64,000 nucleotides of DNA, from NCBI GenBank assembly GCA_017399065.1, contig JAFQEL010000026.1:1-64000 (forward strand), written 5' to 3'. This DNA comes from Clostridia bacterium. GTDB taxonomy: Bacteria; Bacillota; Clostridia; Oscillospirales; Acutalibacteraceae. The position numbers and the translations under genes are program-made. This document shows, one piece after another, positions 36,765-44,924 of this stretch. The stretch's first letter is position 1. The number at the start of each line of letters is the position of its first letter. Under the pieces are notes generated by a model. The model was not told where the DNA came from. It searched no databases and saw nothing but the letters and a program-made list of their open reading frames with translations.

Positions 36765-37598
36765 ATGAAATTATTTGATTTAATCAAGAAACTTTTCAAA
36801 AAGCAACCTGTGAAAACAGGCAACCATCTTGTAGATTTCTATAACCGTATTGATGAGGATTCACGCCTTTTATCAAAACACGGCAGAATTGAGTTCCTTA
36901 CAACCAAAAAGTATATTGAAAAATATCTTAAAGACGGTATGAAGATTATGGAAATCGGTGCAGCTACGGGCAGATATTCTCATTACTTTGCTCAAAAGGG
37001 CTTTGAGGTTGATGCGGTTGAACTCATTGAGCATAATATCGAGATTTTCAAATCAAAAGCACAGCCGAATGAAAAAATCAACATCAGGCAAGGTAATGCA
37101 ATCAATCTGTCTGAATACGCTGACGAAAGCTATGACGTAACGCTTTTGCTCGGTCCGATGTATCATCTCTATACGGTTGAAGACCAGAAAAAGGCACTGT
37201 CGGAAGCAATGCGAATCACCAAAAGTGGCGGCTATGTTTTCGTTGCATACTGTATGGTTGACCCTTCTGTTTTAACGGGGATTTTTAAGAACAATAAGGT
37301 ACAGCAAAGCATTGAAGACGGTCTTATTGACACCGAAACCTTTGAAACATTCTTTCCTCCACACGGTGTTTTCAAGCTATACACCAGAGATGAAATATTT
37401 GAGCTGACAGAAAAACTGAATGCAGAAAGGCTGCATTTTCTGGCATCTGACGGATATGCCATGCATATGCGTGAAGTAATAGACAAAATGGATAACGAAA
37501 CCTATGAACTGTATCTTAAATACCATTTCAAAACCTGTGAAAGACAGGACTTAATTGGCTTATCACACCACACACTTGACGTGTTAAGAAAGGAGTAA
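36765..37598 (+). CDS. class I SAM-dependent methyltransferase
   Basis: The 277-residue Rossmann-fold methyltransferase has the SAM-binding motif IMEIGAATGRYSHYFA (about 64-79) and motif IV-like DVTLLLGPMYHLY (about 124-136). Flanking conserved parts are DEDSRL and KHGRIEFLTT. AAAGGAG precedes the ATG. The substrate is unknown. Control by a leader peptide and terminator, as seen for inducible antibiotic resistance methyltransferases and ABC-F genes, allows a role in resistance to a translation inhibitor, but the sequence has no recognised rRNA-methyltransferase signature. Confidence 0.82.
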   Translation: MKLFDLIKKLFKKQPVKTGNHLVDFYNRIDEDSRLLSKHGRIEFLTTKKYIEKYLKDGMKIMEIGAATGRYSHYFAQKGFEVDAVELIEHNIEIFKSKAQPNEKINIRQGNAINLSEYADESYDVTLLLGPMYHLYTVEDQKKALSEAMRITKSGGYVFVAYCMVDPSVLTGIFKNNKVQQSIEDGLIDTETFETFFPPHGVFKLYTRDEIFELTEKLNAERLHFLASDGYAMHMREVIDKMDNETYELYLKYHFKTCERQDLIGLSHHTLDVLRKE

Positions 37599-37602
37599 AA
37601 TT

Positions 37603-38724
37603 ATGATTACATACCCGAATTATGACAGAAGCATTTTATCAATTGCTTCGTCTGTTTTAAATCATTTCGGTGTTAAAGACTGCCAACATAAAACCTTGCC
37701 CGAATTAGATAAATTACTTGAAAAAGACTACAAAAATATAATCGTAATGCTTTTTGACGGCCTGGGAGTTTCGGCAATCAACGAACATCTGAACGAAAAA
37801 GACTTTCTGAGAAAGCATTTTGTTTGTCCGATTTCATCTGTATTCCCCTCAACAACCGTTGCGGCTACAACAGCAATAGAAAGCGGATATTCACCCGTCG
37901 AAACAGCCTGGCTTGGATGGGATTTATACTTTGATGAAATAGGCGAAAATGTTGCGGTATTCCGTAATGCTTTACAGAAAAACGGTGAGCCTGCAGCAAA
38001 CTTTAAAGTTGCATGGAAATATATCCCCTACAAAAGAATATTTGAGCGCATTGAGGAAATAAACGGTAAAGGCTCTGCTGTTTATGTATCTCCGTTTTCA
38101 AAGCATCATATAAAAAGTGTGCAGGATGCTTGTAGAGCAGTAAAACGGCTTTCAAGAAAAAGAAAGAAAAAATATATTTATACCTATTGGCATCAGCCTG
38201 ATACGGCAATGCACAGATACGGTATTAAAAGCGAGCAGGCACACGAACAGATTTTGCTGATTAACAGCGAGGTTGAAAAGCTTTTCAAAAGCCTTAAAAA
38301 CTCGCTTATTATCATTACCGCAGACCACGGACTGTGCGACGGTGTGAATGAATATCTTGAGGATTATCCTAAGCTTTCCGCAATGTTGAACCGTCCTCCG
38401 TCAATTGAACCGAGAGCCTTGAGCTTTTTTGTAAAGGACGGTATGAATTATGATTTCAAAAACGAGTTCAACAAACTTTTCGGTAATGATTTCAGGCTTT
38501 TAACCAAAGAGGAAGTCTTTGAGCAGCATCTTTTCGGATTCGGCAAAACACATGCAAGAGCATATGATTTTGTCGGTGATTTCCTTGCTGTTGCAACTGG
38601 TGAGAAATCGTTGTTTATTGAGCGTGAGGAGCGTAACTTCATCGGTGTTCACGCAGGTCTTACCGAAGAAGAAATGACAGTACCGTTTATCGCAATTGAA
38701 ACGAAGAAAAGGTGTAAGAAATGA
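37603..38724 (+). CDS. alkaline phosphatase / nucleotide pyrophosphatase family protein
   Basis: The 373-residue protein is a PF01663-type metal-dependent phosphodiesterase. The core motifs are VMLFDGLG (metal Asp), SVFPSTTVAATTAIESG (nucleophile Thr), YWHQPDTAMHRYG (metal Asp and His) and ITADHG. There is no signal peptide, so it is cytoplasmic. AAGGAG precedes the ATG, four bases after the methyltransferase stop; the 3' end overlaps the acetyltransferase gene. The substrate is not predictable. Confidence 0.82.
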   Translation: MITYPNYDRSILSIASSVLNHFGVKDCQHKTLPELDKLLEKDYKNIIVMLFDGLGVSAINEHLNEKDFLRKHFVCPISSVFPSTTVAATTAIESGYSPVETAWLGWDLYFDEIGENVAVFRNALQKNGEPAANFKVAWKYIPYKRIFERIEEINGKGSAVYVSPFSKHHIKSVQDACRAVKRLSRKRKKKYIYTYWHQPDTAMHRYGIKSEQAHEQILLINSEVEKLFKSLKNSLIIITADHGLCDGVNEYLEDYPKLSAMLNRPPSIEPRALSFFVKDGMNYDFKNEFNKLFGNDFRLLTKEEVFEQHLFGFGKTHARAYDFVGDFLAVATGEKSLFIEREERNFIGVHAGLTEEEMTVPFIAIETKKRCKK

Positions 38725-39272
38725 ACAAAACGAATCAAAAATTATATTACGAAAGAACTCCTGTTCTCGAAACAGAACGGCTGATTTTAAGACCGTTAAC
38801 TCCTGAAGATACTGAAACGGCATTTATCTGGCACAGTGACCCTAGGGTTAACAAGTTTATGTCATATCCTCTTTATACCGATATAATCCAAACAATATAT
38901 TGGATTAATGAAATAGTTCCCGTTGAGGAAGATTTTCACTGGGGAATAGTTATAAAAGAAGACAATATTCTTATCGGTAGTATCAGCATCGGTCCGATGG
39001 GAAATGATGATGGAGCCTGGGGATTTGGTTATAACATAAGATATGAATATTGGAACAACGGTTACACAACCGAAGCCACAAAACGAATTATCAAGTATTC
39101 TCACGAGGTTCACGGCATAAAGGATTTCACGGCAAGTCATGCAGTTGATAATCCTGCGTCGGGCAGAGTTATGGAAAAGTGCGGCTTGAAATTTGAAAGT
39201 TACGGCGAACATTCCAAGAGTGACGGCTCTGTGACTTACAAAATTAAAAAATATAGATTGCATATTGATTAA
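38721..39272 (+). CDS. GNAT family N-acetyltransferase
   Basis: The 183-residue acetyltransferase has the RimJ/RimL-like opening ETERLILRPLTPEDTE and the acetyl-CoA loop after IRYEYWNNGYTTEAT. The AVDNPASGRVMEKCGLKFE block is the C-terminal GNAT motif. The ATGA overlap with the phosphodiesterase indicates coupling. Targets of close relatives range from ribosomal proteins to antibiotics; none is suggested here beyond the operon. Confidence 0.85.
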   Translation: MNKTNQKLYYERTPVLETERLILRPLTPEDTETAFIWHSDPRVNKFMSYPLYTDIIQTIYWINEIVPVEEDFHWGIVIKEDNILIGSISIGPMGNDDGAWGFGYNIRYEYWNNGYTTEATKRIIKYSHEVHGIKDFTASHAVDNPASGRVMEKCGLKFESYGEHSKSDGSVTYKIKKYRLHID

Positions 39273-39283
39273 GGTGTGATAAT

Positions 39284-40051
39284 GTGAAAATAGAAACCAT
39301 TGATAACGGCAATGCTTTTGACTTTGGTAAAACCTCTGTCGAATACGCAAAGTACAGAGATATTTACCCCAAAGAGTTATATGACAAGCTGTATGAAATC
39401 GGTATAGGTCACAACGGCTGTTCTTGGCTTGATATCGGCACGGGAACAGGTGTTTTACCTCTTAATCTGTACTCTTACGGTGGCGACATAAAAGCGATAG
39501 ATATTTCGGAAAGTCAGATTGCTGCTGCAAAGATTCTTGCAACTCAAAAAGGTGCAGATAATATTGAGTTTACTGTATCTCCTGCAGAAGAAACTCCGTT
39601 TAAAAACAACAGTTTTGACTGCATCACGGCGGCACAGTGCTTTTGGTATTTTGACCGTGAGAAAATCATCAAAGAAATAAAACGCTTATTAAAACCGAAC
39701 GGCATATTTGTGAAGATTTATATGAGCTATACGCTTGATGATGAGATTGCAAAAAAATCCCACGAGCTCGTCAAGAAAATAAACACAAGCTGGACTCCCG
39801 GTGCATCAGGTTCAAAGGATATGTATAATCATCCTTTTGAAAACGGTCAGCTTGATATTTTTGAGTGCAAACTCCCGTTTACCCGTGAAAGCTGGCACGG
39901 CAGAATGCTTGCCTGCCGAGGAACAAAAGCTTCTATGGATAAAGAGACATTAGCTAAATGGGAAAAAGCACATTTGGAATTGCTTTCAGAGTATCCTGAA
40001 GAGTTTGAAATCAATCACAAAATCTATATAGCGTCTTATATTATTAATTAA
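39284..40051 (+). CDS. class I SAM-dependent methyltransferase (UbiE-like)
   Basis: The 255-residue protein carries SAM motif WLDIGTGTGVLPLNL (about 47-61) and motif CITAAQCFWYFD. It is unrelated in detail to the first methyltransferase of the operon. It starts with GTG at 39284, seven bases after AAGGTG; the ATG two bases earlier runs into a stop at once. It closes the operon. Function unknown. Confidence 0.82.
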   Translation: MKIETIDNGNAFDFGKTSVEYAKYRDIYPKELYDKLYEIGIGHNGCSWLDIGTGTGVLPLNLYSYGGDIKAIDISESQIAAAKILATQKGADNIEFTVSPAEETPFKNNSFDCITAAQCFWYFDREKIIKEIKRLLKPNGIFVKIYMSYTLDDEIAKKSHELVKKINTSWTPGASGSKDMYNHPFENGQLDIFECKLPFTRESWHGRMLACRGTKASMDKETLAKWEKAHLELLSEYPEEFEINHKIYIASYIIN

Positions 40052-40055
40052 TGTT

Positions 40056-40097
40056 TAACCGTCAGTAAAATACAAACAGTGCATTTACTGACGGTTA
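40056..40097. terminator. hairpin between convergent genes
   Basis: A perfect 14-bp stem, taaccgtcagtaaa (40056-40069) with tttactgacggtta (40084-40097), between the methyltransferase operon and the leftward phosphatase. The following sequence is A-rich rather than T-rich, so efficiency is uncertain. Confidence 0.55.
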
Positions 40098-40117
40098 AAA
40101 TACAATTTAATATTAAA

Positions 40118-41059
40118 TTATTTATTACATACGAAGAAGGTCATTCTTTCCTGGATAGAGGCGCCGCCGTGGCCGGTGCCGTAACCGCCGTGGTCTGAAG
40201 TGATGATGATAAGCCAGTCTTCGCTTGCGTATGTATCTCTGTTTTCAATTGCATTTAATATTGACAGAGACTGAAGCTCATTGAGCTGGAATCCTATTTT
40301 ATAAATGGGATTATTAGTTGAGAAACCGAATGTGTGACCGGAATGATCGGGACCTTCAAGGATTGTGAAAAGGAAATCTGAACAGTCGTCTGATTTTATA
40401 TCTTTGAGTGTTGTGTTTGCAGACTGTGTATCGCTTGAACAGTAATTGAAAGCAACGTTAATGCTGTTATCTTCACAGTACTGCTTTTCAAGTTTGTATG
40501 TTGAATCTTCGTTAATAAAATGGCCGTTCCATGATGTTGTGAAGCTTGCTTTGTCAATTATTTTATCTTCTGTTAATGTAGTAAGCAAGGTTTTGTATTC
40601 GAGTGATTTTGTGATACCGTTTCCGGTAATACCCGTTTTGTCAGCCCAAACACCTGTAAGAATTGAGCACCAACCCGGTGCTGTGGACGTAGCCTGAATA
40701 TTTTCAGCAGGGTAGTTGATACCACCACAGTATGAAAGTCTGACAGAAGCACCGTTATCAACTAATTTCTGAATACCGCTGTAATCCTTAATTATGAGAT
40801 TAAGTGCATCAGCACGGCAACCGTCATAACCTATAATAATAGCTTTCTTTTCTGTTTTGCCATCAGGAAGTGCGGAATTGAAATGGTCGCTGATTATATT
40901 ATAAAGATCCGTCTGCGGATTAGCTGTTTCAATTGTATTTTCAAATGCAATTTGTTCTATATTGGTACGATAGCTTTCCTCAGTGTCTTTATTATCAGAC
41001 TTGTATAAACCGCAAAGAGCTGGGATAATTAAAAATATACTGATGATTTTATTTAACAT
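40118..41059 (-). CDS. alkaline phosphatase family protein, exported
   Basis: The 313-residue protein starts with a hydrophobic leader (MLNKIISIFLIIPALCG), suggesting export or anchoring. Metal and catalytic residues are in IIGYDGCRADAL, the nucleophile region TSTAPGWCSILTGVW, GPDHSGHTFG and SDHGGYGTGHGG, matching the type I phosphodiesterase/alkaline phosphatase superfamily. The ATG at 41059 follows GGGAGG; the TTG five codons earlier overlaps it. It lies directly behind the ackA terminator with no room for its own promoter, so it depends on read-through or an internal promoter. Confidence 0.8.
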   Translation of the reverse strand: MLNKIISIFLIIPALCGLYKSDNKDTEESYRTNIEQIAFENTIETANPQTDLYNIISDHFNSALPDGKTEKKAIIIGYDGCRADALNLIIKDYSGIQKLVDNGASVRLSYCGGINYPAENIQATSTAPGWCSILTGVWADKTGITGNGITKSLEYKTLLTTLTEDKIIDKASFTTSWNGHFINEDSTYKLEKQYCEDNSINVAFNYCSSDTQSANTTLKDIKSDDCSDFLFTILEGPDHSGHTFGFSTNNPIYKIGFQLNELQSLSILNAIENRDTYASEDWLIIITSDHGGYGTGHGGASIQERMTFFVCNK

Positions 41060-41071
41060 TCTAATGCCTCC

Positions 41072-41115
41072 CAAAAAAATTAAGGAAGAACAACCGTGTT
41101 AAATTGTTCTTCCTT
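41072..41115 (-). terminator. terminator after ackA
   Basis: aaggaagaacaa (41082-41093) pairs with ttgttcttcctt (41104-41115); on the minus strand AATTTTTTTT follows and runs into the ribosome binding site of the phosphatase gene. Confidence 0.8.
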
Positions 41116-41129
41116 CGAGAAATTTATTT

Positions 41130-42335
41130 TTAAAGTTTTTCTGCGATTTCCTTAGTATCTCTTGCAATCATAAGCTCTTCGTTGGTGGGAATAACATAGA
41201 CCTTAACCTTTGAATCAGGACCTGAAAGCTCGCCGCCCTTACCCTTGATTGCCTTGGTGTTTTCTTCTGCATTGAATGTTACGCCGATATAGCCGAAGCT
41301 TTCGCAGATATTCTGACGAAGGGGCTGTGAGTTTTCACCGATACCGCCTGTAAATACGATAGCGTCAACACCCTGCATAGCAGCGATGTATTGACCGATA
41401 TACTTTCTGATCTGATACCAGAGCATCTTCTTTGCAAGCTCTGCTCTTGCATCGCCTTCAGCAGCGGCCTTGAGGATATCTCTGTCGTCGCTGTACTTGC
41501 CTGAAATACCAAATACACCGGACTTTTTGTTGAGAATATTACTTGTTTCTGCAGGTGTCCAGCCTTCTTTTTCCTGAAGGAATGTAACGACTGAGGGATC
41601 GAGGTTACCAGAACGTGTACCCATAATGAAACCGTCAAGGGGAGTGAGACCCATTGATGTGTCGATTACCTTACCGCCCTTAACAGCTGTGATTGATGAG
41701 CCGTTGCCAAGGTGACAGGTGATGATCTTAAGATCCTTGATATCCTTACCCATAATTTTAGCGCACTCGGCACTGACATATCTGTGAGATGTGCCGTGGA
41801 AGCCGTAGCGGCGAATCTTATACTTCTCATAGTACTCATAAGGAATACCGAACATGTAAGCTTCTTCGGGCATTGTTGAATGGAATGCGTTGTCGAAAAC
41901 GACAACTTCGGGAACATCCTTGCCAAAAACATCCATACAAGCGTTGATGCCCTGGATGTGTGCGGGATTGTGAAGGGGAGCGAGATCGCAAAGACTCTTA
42001 ATGCCTTCGATAACTTCATCTGTTACAAGAGTGCTCTCCTTGAAAATTGAGCCGCCCTGAACAACTCTGTGTCCGATAGCAGAAATTTCATCAAGAGAAT
42101 CGATAACCTTTGTTTCACCGGAAATAAGAGCCTCTTTAACAACCTGGAATGCTGCAGTATGATCGGGCATTGCAACTTCCTTCTCAAACTTACCTTTTTC
42201 GGTTTTGATGTCAAATTCGCCTATTTCAGCACCGACTCTGCCGCAGGTACCCTTAGCGATAACAACTTCACCGTTCATATCGATAAGCTGGAATTTAAGG
42301 GATGAGCTACCTGCATTGATAACAAGTATTTTCAT
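41130..42335 (-). CDS. ackA: acetate kinase
   Basis: The 401-residue enzyme forms ATP and acetate from acetyl phosphate, the main energy step of many fermenters. The motifs NAGSSSLKFQL (residues 7-17), HRVVQGG, GFHGTSHRYVS and FTGGIGENS are present. GGAGG precedes the ATG. Phosphotransacetylase is not in the window. Its gene follows the ceramidase-like gene by 33 bases with no terminator between, an unusual pairing. Confidence 0.95.
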   Translation of the reverse strand: MKILVINAGSSSLKFQLIDMNGEVVIAKGTCGRVGAEIGEFDIKTEKGKFEKEVAMPDHTAAFQVVKEALISGETKVIDSLDEISAIGHRVVQGGSIFKESTLVTDEVIEGIKSLCDLAPLHNPAHIQGINACMDVFGKDVPEVVVFDNAFHSTMPEEAYMFGIPYEYYEKYKIRRYGFHGTSHRYVSAECAKIMGKDIKDLKIITCHLGNGSSITAVKGGKVIDTSMGLTPLDGFIMGTRSGNLDPSVVTFLQEKEGWTPAETSNILNKKSGVFGISGKYSDDRDILKAAAEGDARAELAKKMLWYQIRKYIGQYIAAMQGVDAIVFTGGIGENSQPLRQNICESFGYIGVTFNAEENTKAIKGKGGELSGPDSKVKVYVIPTNEELMIARDTKEIAEKL

Positions 42336-42368
42336 TTGTTTTTTCCTCCGATATATATGAATTTTATT

Positions 42369-43952
42369 TTATCTTACTTCATCGAGAAGTGCATAGAATG
42401 CTGTTGCGAACGCTGAACCTGCAGTAGGACCTGCTGTAACGATCTCCTCATTTTCAACAAGGAATGAACGCCAGCTGTTATCTGTAAGCTGATATCCGAC
42501 CTGGTCATTAGTGATACCGAATACAATGAGTGTTCTGCCGTTTACGTTATCACAGATAGGCTCAAAGCTCCACTCTTCACCGTTCCATGCTTCTTCTGCG
42601 GTTGTTGCGCCGCCGTAAGCGATTTCGGGAGCAAGCTCGCCGCCGCTGATTGCAACAGCTATTTCATTACCGAGCTCCATATAACCGCATTCAGTTACGA
42701 TGCTGTATTTCATAAAGCCGGATTTTACGACTGTGTTTGTGAGAAGTCCGCCCTTTGCAGCAAGCTGAAGAATGCTGTTGTCAACAGGACAGGTGTAAGT
42801 CTTAGTAGCATAGTTGAGAATGGGATCGAGCTTGATGCTGTCTTCAATAGAGCAGGTGAGCTCACCGAGCTTTGCACCGTAAGCAGCCATTCTTGCATAG
42901 CCTTCGTCATAATCTTTTACAAGATTTTCATCAACAACAAGGTTTTCACCGTACTCGGAGGATATTGCAAGTTCGGCACCCTGAATCATAATGAAGTTAG
43001 CATTTGCATTTTCGTTGATGTATTTTTCCATATAGTAGGGGTAGTCGCCGCTGACAGTTGTACCGCCTGCGCCGAGACCTACGCAGTGTATACCTGCATT
43101 GACAAGCCAGGTTTCCTTGCCGCCGTCAGCAGGGACAAAACGGAAACGGTTGATGTTGTGGTCGATAACCTGGGGGTCACGCTTGTCGCGGATGTATTCG
43201 GATGCATCAACAGCACCATAGTAAAGGTCGCCTTCTTCCATAGACTCTACAGCACCTTTTACTGTTGACTCAACCTTATTATAAAGGTTTGCCATAAACT
43301 CATCGTTAAGACCGCTGGGATTTTTAATGCCGAGAATATTTCTGATCGGGCTGAGGAAAAGTGCAGCAACGATATCGCCATTAAGACCGAGAGTATCTAC
43401 ACAGCTGTGCTGGTGGAGACAGGAGATATTGATGCTTGTGATATTCTTTTCTTCGGAGTAATCGGCAAGCATATCACGGATTTTGTAAACCTCAGAGCTT
43501 GCAAGACCGAATGCGTCAAGTGAAACGAAAACTGTAATACCTCTGCCGTCAGAGATAGCCATTGTACGTACGCGCTGGTCATCCCAAACTTCTGTAGCGA
43601 GCTTCTTGCTTACAGAAAGGCTGCCGCCAACATAACATTCAAGCTCGTTGCCGGTCTGAAGTGTATCGCTTGCATAACCGACATACCATGAATCGCCCTG
43701 AGCTTCATTGACAAATTCGGTTGAGGTATCGTAAAGCTCGGTTTCTTCAAAATATTTGTCTTCGGAAAGCCAGGAATTAGGAGCTTTAATAAGAGCAGAA
43801 ATAATTCCTACAAGGCCCTGGATTGCTTTTTCACCGATTGTGTTGATAAAAATGTCTGATGAAGTATATTCATCAGCTGCGAGTGCGGGTACTGTTGTTG
43901 CTGAGAAAACAAGAACAACAGAAAGAAGTAATGCAATAAAACGTTTTTTCAT
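42369..43952 (-). CDS. secreted neutral/alkaline ceramidase-like protein
   Basis: The 527-residue protein has a clear signal peptide (MKKRFIALLLSVVLVFSATTVPALA, cleavage likely after ALA at 25). The body resembles the N-terminal catalytic domain of neutral/alkaline non-lysosomal ceramidases: YVGYASD near the start of the domain, INISCLHQHSCVD in the place of a metal-binding TH-x-H motif, GIHCVGLG and SGDYPYYME. The C-terminal ceramidase domain is absent. If active it would cleave ceramides outside the cell. The match is judged from motifs only, with a partly altered metal site, so activity is uncertain. Confidence 0.6.
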   Translation of the reverse strand: MKKRFIALLLSVVLVFSATTVPALAADEYTSSDIFINTIGEKAIQGLVGIISALIKAPNSWLSEDKYFEETELYDTSTEFVNEAQGDSWYVGYASDTLQTGNELECYVGGSLSVSKKLATEVWDDQRVRTMAISDGRGITVFVSLDAFGLASSEVYKIRDMLADYSEEKNITSINISCLHQHSCVDTLGLNGDIVAALFLSPIRNILGIKNPSGLNDEFMANLYNKVESTVKGAVESMEEGDLYYGAVDASEYIRDKRDPQVIDHNINRFRFVPADGGKETWLVNAGIHCVGLGAGGTTVSGDYPYYMEKYINENANANFIMIQGAELAISSEYGENLVVDENLVKDYDEGYARMAAYGAKLGELTCSIEDSIKLDPILNYATKTYTCPVDNSILQLAAKGGLLTNTVVKSGFMKYSIVTECGYMELGNEIAVAISGGELAPEIAYGGATTAEEAWNGEEWSFEPICDNVNGRTLIVFGITNDQVGYQLTDNSWRSFLVENEEIVTAGPTAGSAFATAFYALLDEVR

Positions 43953-43981
43953 AGGTTTATACCATCCTTTCTTAATTTTAT

Positions 43982-44010
43982 ATATTAACATAATTTACTT
44001 ATAATTGCAA
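43982..44010 (-). promoter_or_regulatory. promoter of ceramidase-like/ackA transcript
   Basis: On the minus strand TTGCAA (44010-44005), a 17-base spacer and TAATAT (43987-43982), 30 bases before the start at 43952. Confidence 0.55.
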
Positions 44011-44020
44011 CAGATAAATA

Positions 44021-44064
44021 TTTTATATTAAATAAAATCTGCCTCTCGAAACGAAAGGCAGATT
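44021..44064 (-). terminator. terminator after darA
   Basis: aatctgcct (44036/37-44044) pairs with aggcagatt (44056-44064); on the minus strand TTTATTTAATATAAAA follows. It separates the ABC transporter-darA genes from the ceramidase-like gene. Confidence 0.7.
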
Positions 44065-44074
44065 GAAAAGGGTT

Positions 44075-44401
44075 TTAATATTTTTCCATACTGTTGACGT
44101 CGAGTACAAATACGGTTGCACCGCCGACTTTTACTTCTGTGGGAAGTGAATTATTGTTGAGACCTGCACCGAAAGAGGATGTTGAAGGATTGGTAGCAGT
44201 ACGTGTCTGAGAATATTTTTTGATAATTTCTTTTACTCTCGGGATATCATTATCTTCGGCACCGATAAGGAATGTTGTATTGCCGACCATAAGGAAACCG
44301 CCTGTAGTTGAAAGCTTTGTAACTATAAAGTTCTCGCTTGTGAGTGCTGAGGAAACGACAGCACTGTCGTCGTTATTAACAATTGCAATAAGTAATTTCA
44401 T
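44075..44401 (-). CDS. darA: cyclic di-AMP receptor DarA-like (PII-like)
   Basis: The 108-residue protein matches the DarA/PstA/YaaQ family of c-di-AMP-binding PII-like signal proteins. It starts MKLLIAIVNNDDSAVVSSAL, with the ligand-binding FIVTKLSTTGGFL (about 25-37) and NTTFLIGAED. DarA forms trimers and reports c-di-AMP, a regulator of osmotic and wall homeostasis; its downstream partner is unknown. TAAGGAG precedes the ATG. It follows the DUF1854-ABC pair closely. Confidence 0.88.
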   Translation of the reverse strand: MKLLIAIVNNDDSAVVSSALTSENFIVTKLSTTGGFLMVGNTTFLIGAEDNDIPRVKEIIKKYSQTRTATNPSTSSFGAGLNNNSLPTEVKVGGATVFVLDVNSMEKY

Positions 44402-44421
44402 AAAAATCTCCTTAAATATTA

Positions 44422-44910
44422 TTAGACATCGGGTAGTATAAGCTTAATACTGCGTTTATCAAGGGCATAAAGATCGGGGATTTCATATCTGTTGTCATTA
44501 CCGTCTTTTATAAGTATTCGACCGTCATACAATATCTTGATACTTTGATAACTGTTGATAATTTCAAAAGTAAATTCGCCCCTGTCTGTGTCAACAGTCC
44601 ACATCCATATCTCAAATTTTTCGGTGCGTTTAATAAGACGTGTAATTTTCGGAATCATATATCTTTCGTTGAGACAATTGAGCAACGCTTCTTTTGATTC
44701 CGGCATAAGCCTTTCAATATCTCTGATAATCATTTGCTCATTTCCTTCTTCATCAAGCAAAGAGATATATTTCATCAATCCACTGACAGGGAAAAGGCGG
44801 TGCGGTTCAAGCATAGTGAATTTTTCGCCTGTATAAAGCTCAACGTCAATATAAATCTTATCATTAACTGTGAGCTTGACGGTGTTTTCATCAACAAAAT
44901 TTCTTGGCAT
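44422..44910 (-). CDS. DUF1854 domain protein
   Basis: The 162-residue protein fits DUF1854 throughout: EPHRLFPVSG near the start, MWTVDTDRGEFTFEI (about 107-121) and DNRYEIPDLYALDKRS near the end. The biochemical role is unknown. DUF1854 genes usually sit beside an ABC exporter, as here, where it directly follows the ABC gene on the same strand, so it is probably an accessory of that exporter. Confidence 0.82.
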   Translation of the reverse strand: MPRNFVDENTVKLTVNDKIYIDVELYTGEKFTMLEPHRLFPVSGLMKYISLLDEEGNEQMIIRDIERLMPESKEALLNCLNERYMIPKITRLIKRTEKFEIWMWTVDTDRGEFTFEIINSYQSIKILYDGRILIKDGNDNRYEIPDLYALDKRSIKLILPDV

Positions 44911-44924
44911 TGCGTCGCACCTCC

